Shown here: in pieces, positions 62,803-64,000 of the stretch | How the letters are laid out: every line of letters begins with the position of its first letter | Position numbering within the stretch: the stretch's first letter is position 1 | Assembly (NCBI RefSeq): GCF_015234305.1 | Contig: NZ_JADGMI010000001.1 | Location: forward strand, 992,001-1,056,000 | DNA from: Superficieibacter sp. 1612_C1 | GTDB lineage: Bacteria; Pseudomonadota; Gammaproteobacteria; Enterobacterales; Enterobacteriaceae | Direction: 5' to 3' | Length of the DNA: 64,000 nt | Notes under the pieces: generated by a model | What the model saw: only the letters and a program-made list of their open reading frames with translations | The model's database searches: none | Told to the model about the DNA's origin: nothing | Position numbers and translations under genes: made by a program

Positions 62803-63376
62803 GGTGTTCCACAGGAATGATACGGACGGGGATGGTCTGTAAATCCCATTTCCAGTTTTCAGTGGTGGTGGCTGCCGGTTGCAGGGTAATACACTGCGTC
62901 GGGCAGGGATCCACACACAGATTACAGCCGGTGCACAGGTCGTTCATCACGGTATGCATTGCGCGGGTTGCGCCAATAATGGCGTCAACCGGGCAGGCCT
63001 GAATGCATTTGGTGCAACCAATGCAATTATTTTCATCAATAACCGCCAGCATCCGAACCGGCTCAAGCGTCTGCGCATCGCCCTCTATCGGTTGCGGGTC
63101 AACGTTAAGCAAGGTGGCTATTTTTAGCATCACCGCTTCGCCACCGGGCGCACATTTATTGATGCTCTCGCCGTTGCGACCTACCGCCTCAGCGTAGGGG
63201 CGACAGCCGGGAAAACCACACTGTCCGCACTGGCTCTGGGGTAAAATGGCATCAATTTTTTCAACAATCGGATCTTCCTCAACCGCAAAGCGACGGGAGG
63301 CGTAGCCCAACAGAATACCAAAAATCAGCCCGAGAATGCCGAGCGCCGCAATCGCTATCCAGATCGCCGTCATCAC
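62795..63376 (-). CDS. rsxB: Electron transport complex subunit RsxB
   Basis: A membrane-anchored ferredoxin-like subunit, 193 residues: one N-terminal helix, then an Fe-S domain with CGQCGFPGC, and two 4Fe-4S motifs [15 protein letters not shown] and [12 protein letters not shown]. It passes electrons within the Rsx complex. It overlaps rsxA by 4 bases and rsxC by 8. Confidence 0.97.
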   Translation of the reverse strand: MMTAIWIAIAALGILGLIFGILLGYASRRFAVEEDPIVEKIDAILPQSQCGQCGFPGCRPYAEAVGRNGESINKCAPGGEAVMLKIATLLNVDPQPIEGDAQTLEPVRMLAVIDENNCIGCTKCIQACPVDAIIGATRAMHTVMNDLCTGCNLCVDPCPTQCITLQPAATTTENWKWDLQTIPVRIIPVEHHV

Positions 63377-63954
63377 AGTTTCACCAGACCGCTAAAGCCC
63401 ATGAAGGCCAGTGACATCAGCCCTGCGGTAATCAGAGCGATAGCGTTGCCGCGAAACGGCGCGGGCACGTTGGCCACTGCCAGGCGCTCGCGAATGGCGG
63501 CGAACAGGACCATCACCAGCGAGAAACCCGCCGCGGCCGAAAAGCCGTACAGCGCCGACTGAAGAAAGTTATGCCCGAGATTAATATTCAACAGGGCGAC
63601 GCCGAGCACCGCGCAGTTAGTGGTGATCAGCGGCAGAAAAATACCCAGCAGGCGATACAGCGCCGGGCTGGTTTTGCGCACTACCATCTCGGTAAACTGC
63701 ACAACCACGGCAATGACCAGGATAAAGGCCAGGGTACGCAGATAGACTAAATCCAGCGGAATGAGGATCCAGTTATCAATCAGCCACGCACAGACAGACG
63801 CCAGCGTCATCACAAAGGTGGTGGCCAGTCCCATACCCATCGCTGTTTCCAGCTTTTTAGAGACCCCCATAAAGGGGCACAGGCCCAGAAACTTCACCAG
63901 GACGAAGTTGTTTACCAGGACTGTTCCAACAAATAGCAATAAATAGTCAGTCAT
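63373..63954 (-). CDS. rsxA: Electron transport complex subunit RsxA
   Basis: First gene of rsxABCDGE-nth. A 193-residue protein with six helices, related to RsxE and Nqr[20 protein letters not shown] and the [13 protein letters not shown] segment contain the conserved paired cysteines thought to hold an intramembrane iron site. The upstream promoter lies at or beyond the window end. Confidence 0.97.
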   Translation of the reverse strand: MTDYLLLFVGTVLVNNFVLVKFLGLCPFMGVSKKLETAMGMGLATTFVMTLASVCAWLIDNWILIPLDLVYLRTLAFILVIAVVVQFTEMVVRKTSPALYRLLGIFLPLITTNCAVLGVALLNINLGHNFLQSALYGFSAAAGFSLVMVLFAAIRERLAVANVPAPFRGNAIALITAGLMSLAFMGFSGLVKL

Positions 63955-64000
63955 TATTCGACCTGAAACAAAAAAAGCCGTCTATTATCGGTCAAACCAG

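Overview
This window is chromosomal backbone of a gamma-proteobacterium of the family Enterobacteriaceae. Gene order from pheT to rsxA follows the Escherichia/Salmonella/Citrobacter/Enterobacter layout almost step for step, many proteins match E. coli K-12 products from memory with the catalytic residues at the same positions, and the RprA small RNA, the tandem tRNA-Val(GAC) pair and the lpp promoter are all recognisable. It is not E. coli K-12 itself: blocks known from K-12 are missing and some genes are added. Genus cannot be fixed from the sequence alone. There is no phage, insertion sequence, CRISPR array or rRNA gene.

Layout. 1-4.5 kb: end of pheT, ihfA, then the vitamin B12 importer genes btuC and btuD around the peroxidase btuE, and the lipoprotein hydrolase nlpC. 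4.8-7.3 kb: ydiV (anti-FlhDC EAL-like protein) behind a short overlapping upstream ORF, selO and Fur-regulated hemP. 7.4-12.4 kb: aroH with a TrpR operator, the divergent ppsR/ppsA pair with a Cra site, and RprA. 12.6-17.4 kb: ydiK, ydiJ, menI. 17.5-18.9 kb: an accessory pair, an LpxP-like lipid A acyltransferase and an IraP-like small protein. 19.2-24.9 kb: the complete sufABCDSE iron-sulfur assembly operon behind a Fur palindrome. 24.9-30.5 kb: ldtE, lpp, pykF (Cra site), fumD, two tRNA-Val genes, mdtK. 30.6-38.5 kb: ribC, cfa, punC/punR, purR with two operators, the 29-residue cydH, ydhP, sodB. 38.5-43.5 kb: mepH, grxD, rnt, the nemR-nemA-gloA electrophile detoxification operon, ydhL. 43.5-50.9 kb: ydhF, sodC, the ydhIJK efflux operon, slyA, an inserted membrane diguanylate cyclase, slyB. 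51-57.1 kb: anmK, mliC, pdxH, tyrS, gstA, dtpA. 57.6-64 kb: the rsxABCDGE-nth operon, read leftwards.

Shared themes are iron and redox economy (suf, hemP, sodB, sodC, grxD, rsx, nemRA-gloA), the glycolysis/gluconeogenesis switch under Cra (pykF, ppsA, ppsR), envelope maintenance (lpp, ldtE, mepH, nlpC, slyB, lpxP-like, mliC) and vitamin or cofactor metabolism (btu, ribC, pdxH, menI).

The most interesting points are local departures from the conserved backbone: the lpxP-like/iraP-like insertion upstream of suf, a diguanylate cyclase wedged between slyA and slyB, absence of pdxY after tyrS, a small ORF overlapping ydiV by TAATG, loss of the ydiL-ydiD block with RprA retained, and a tract of exact 96-bp repeats in rsxC. 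I found no convincing wholly new multi-gene system.
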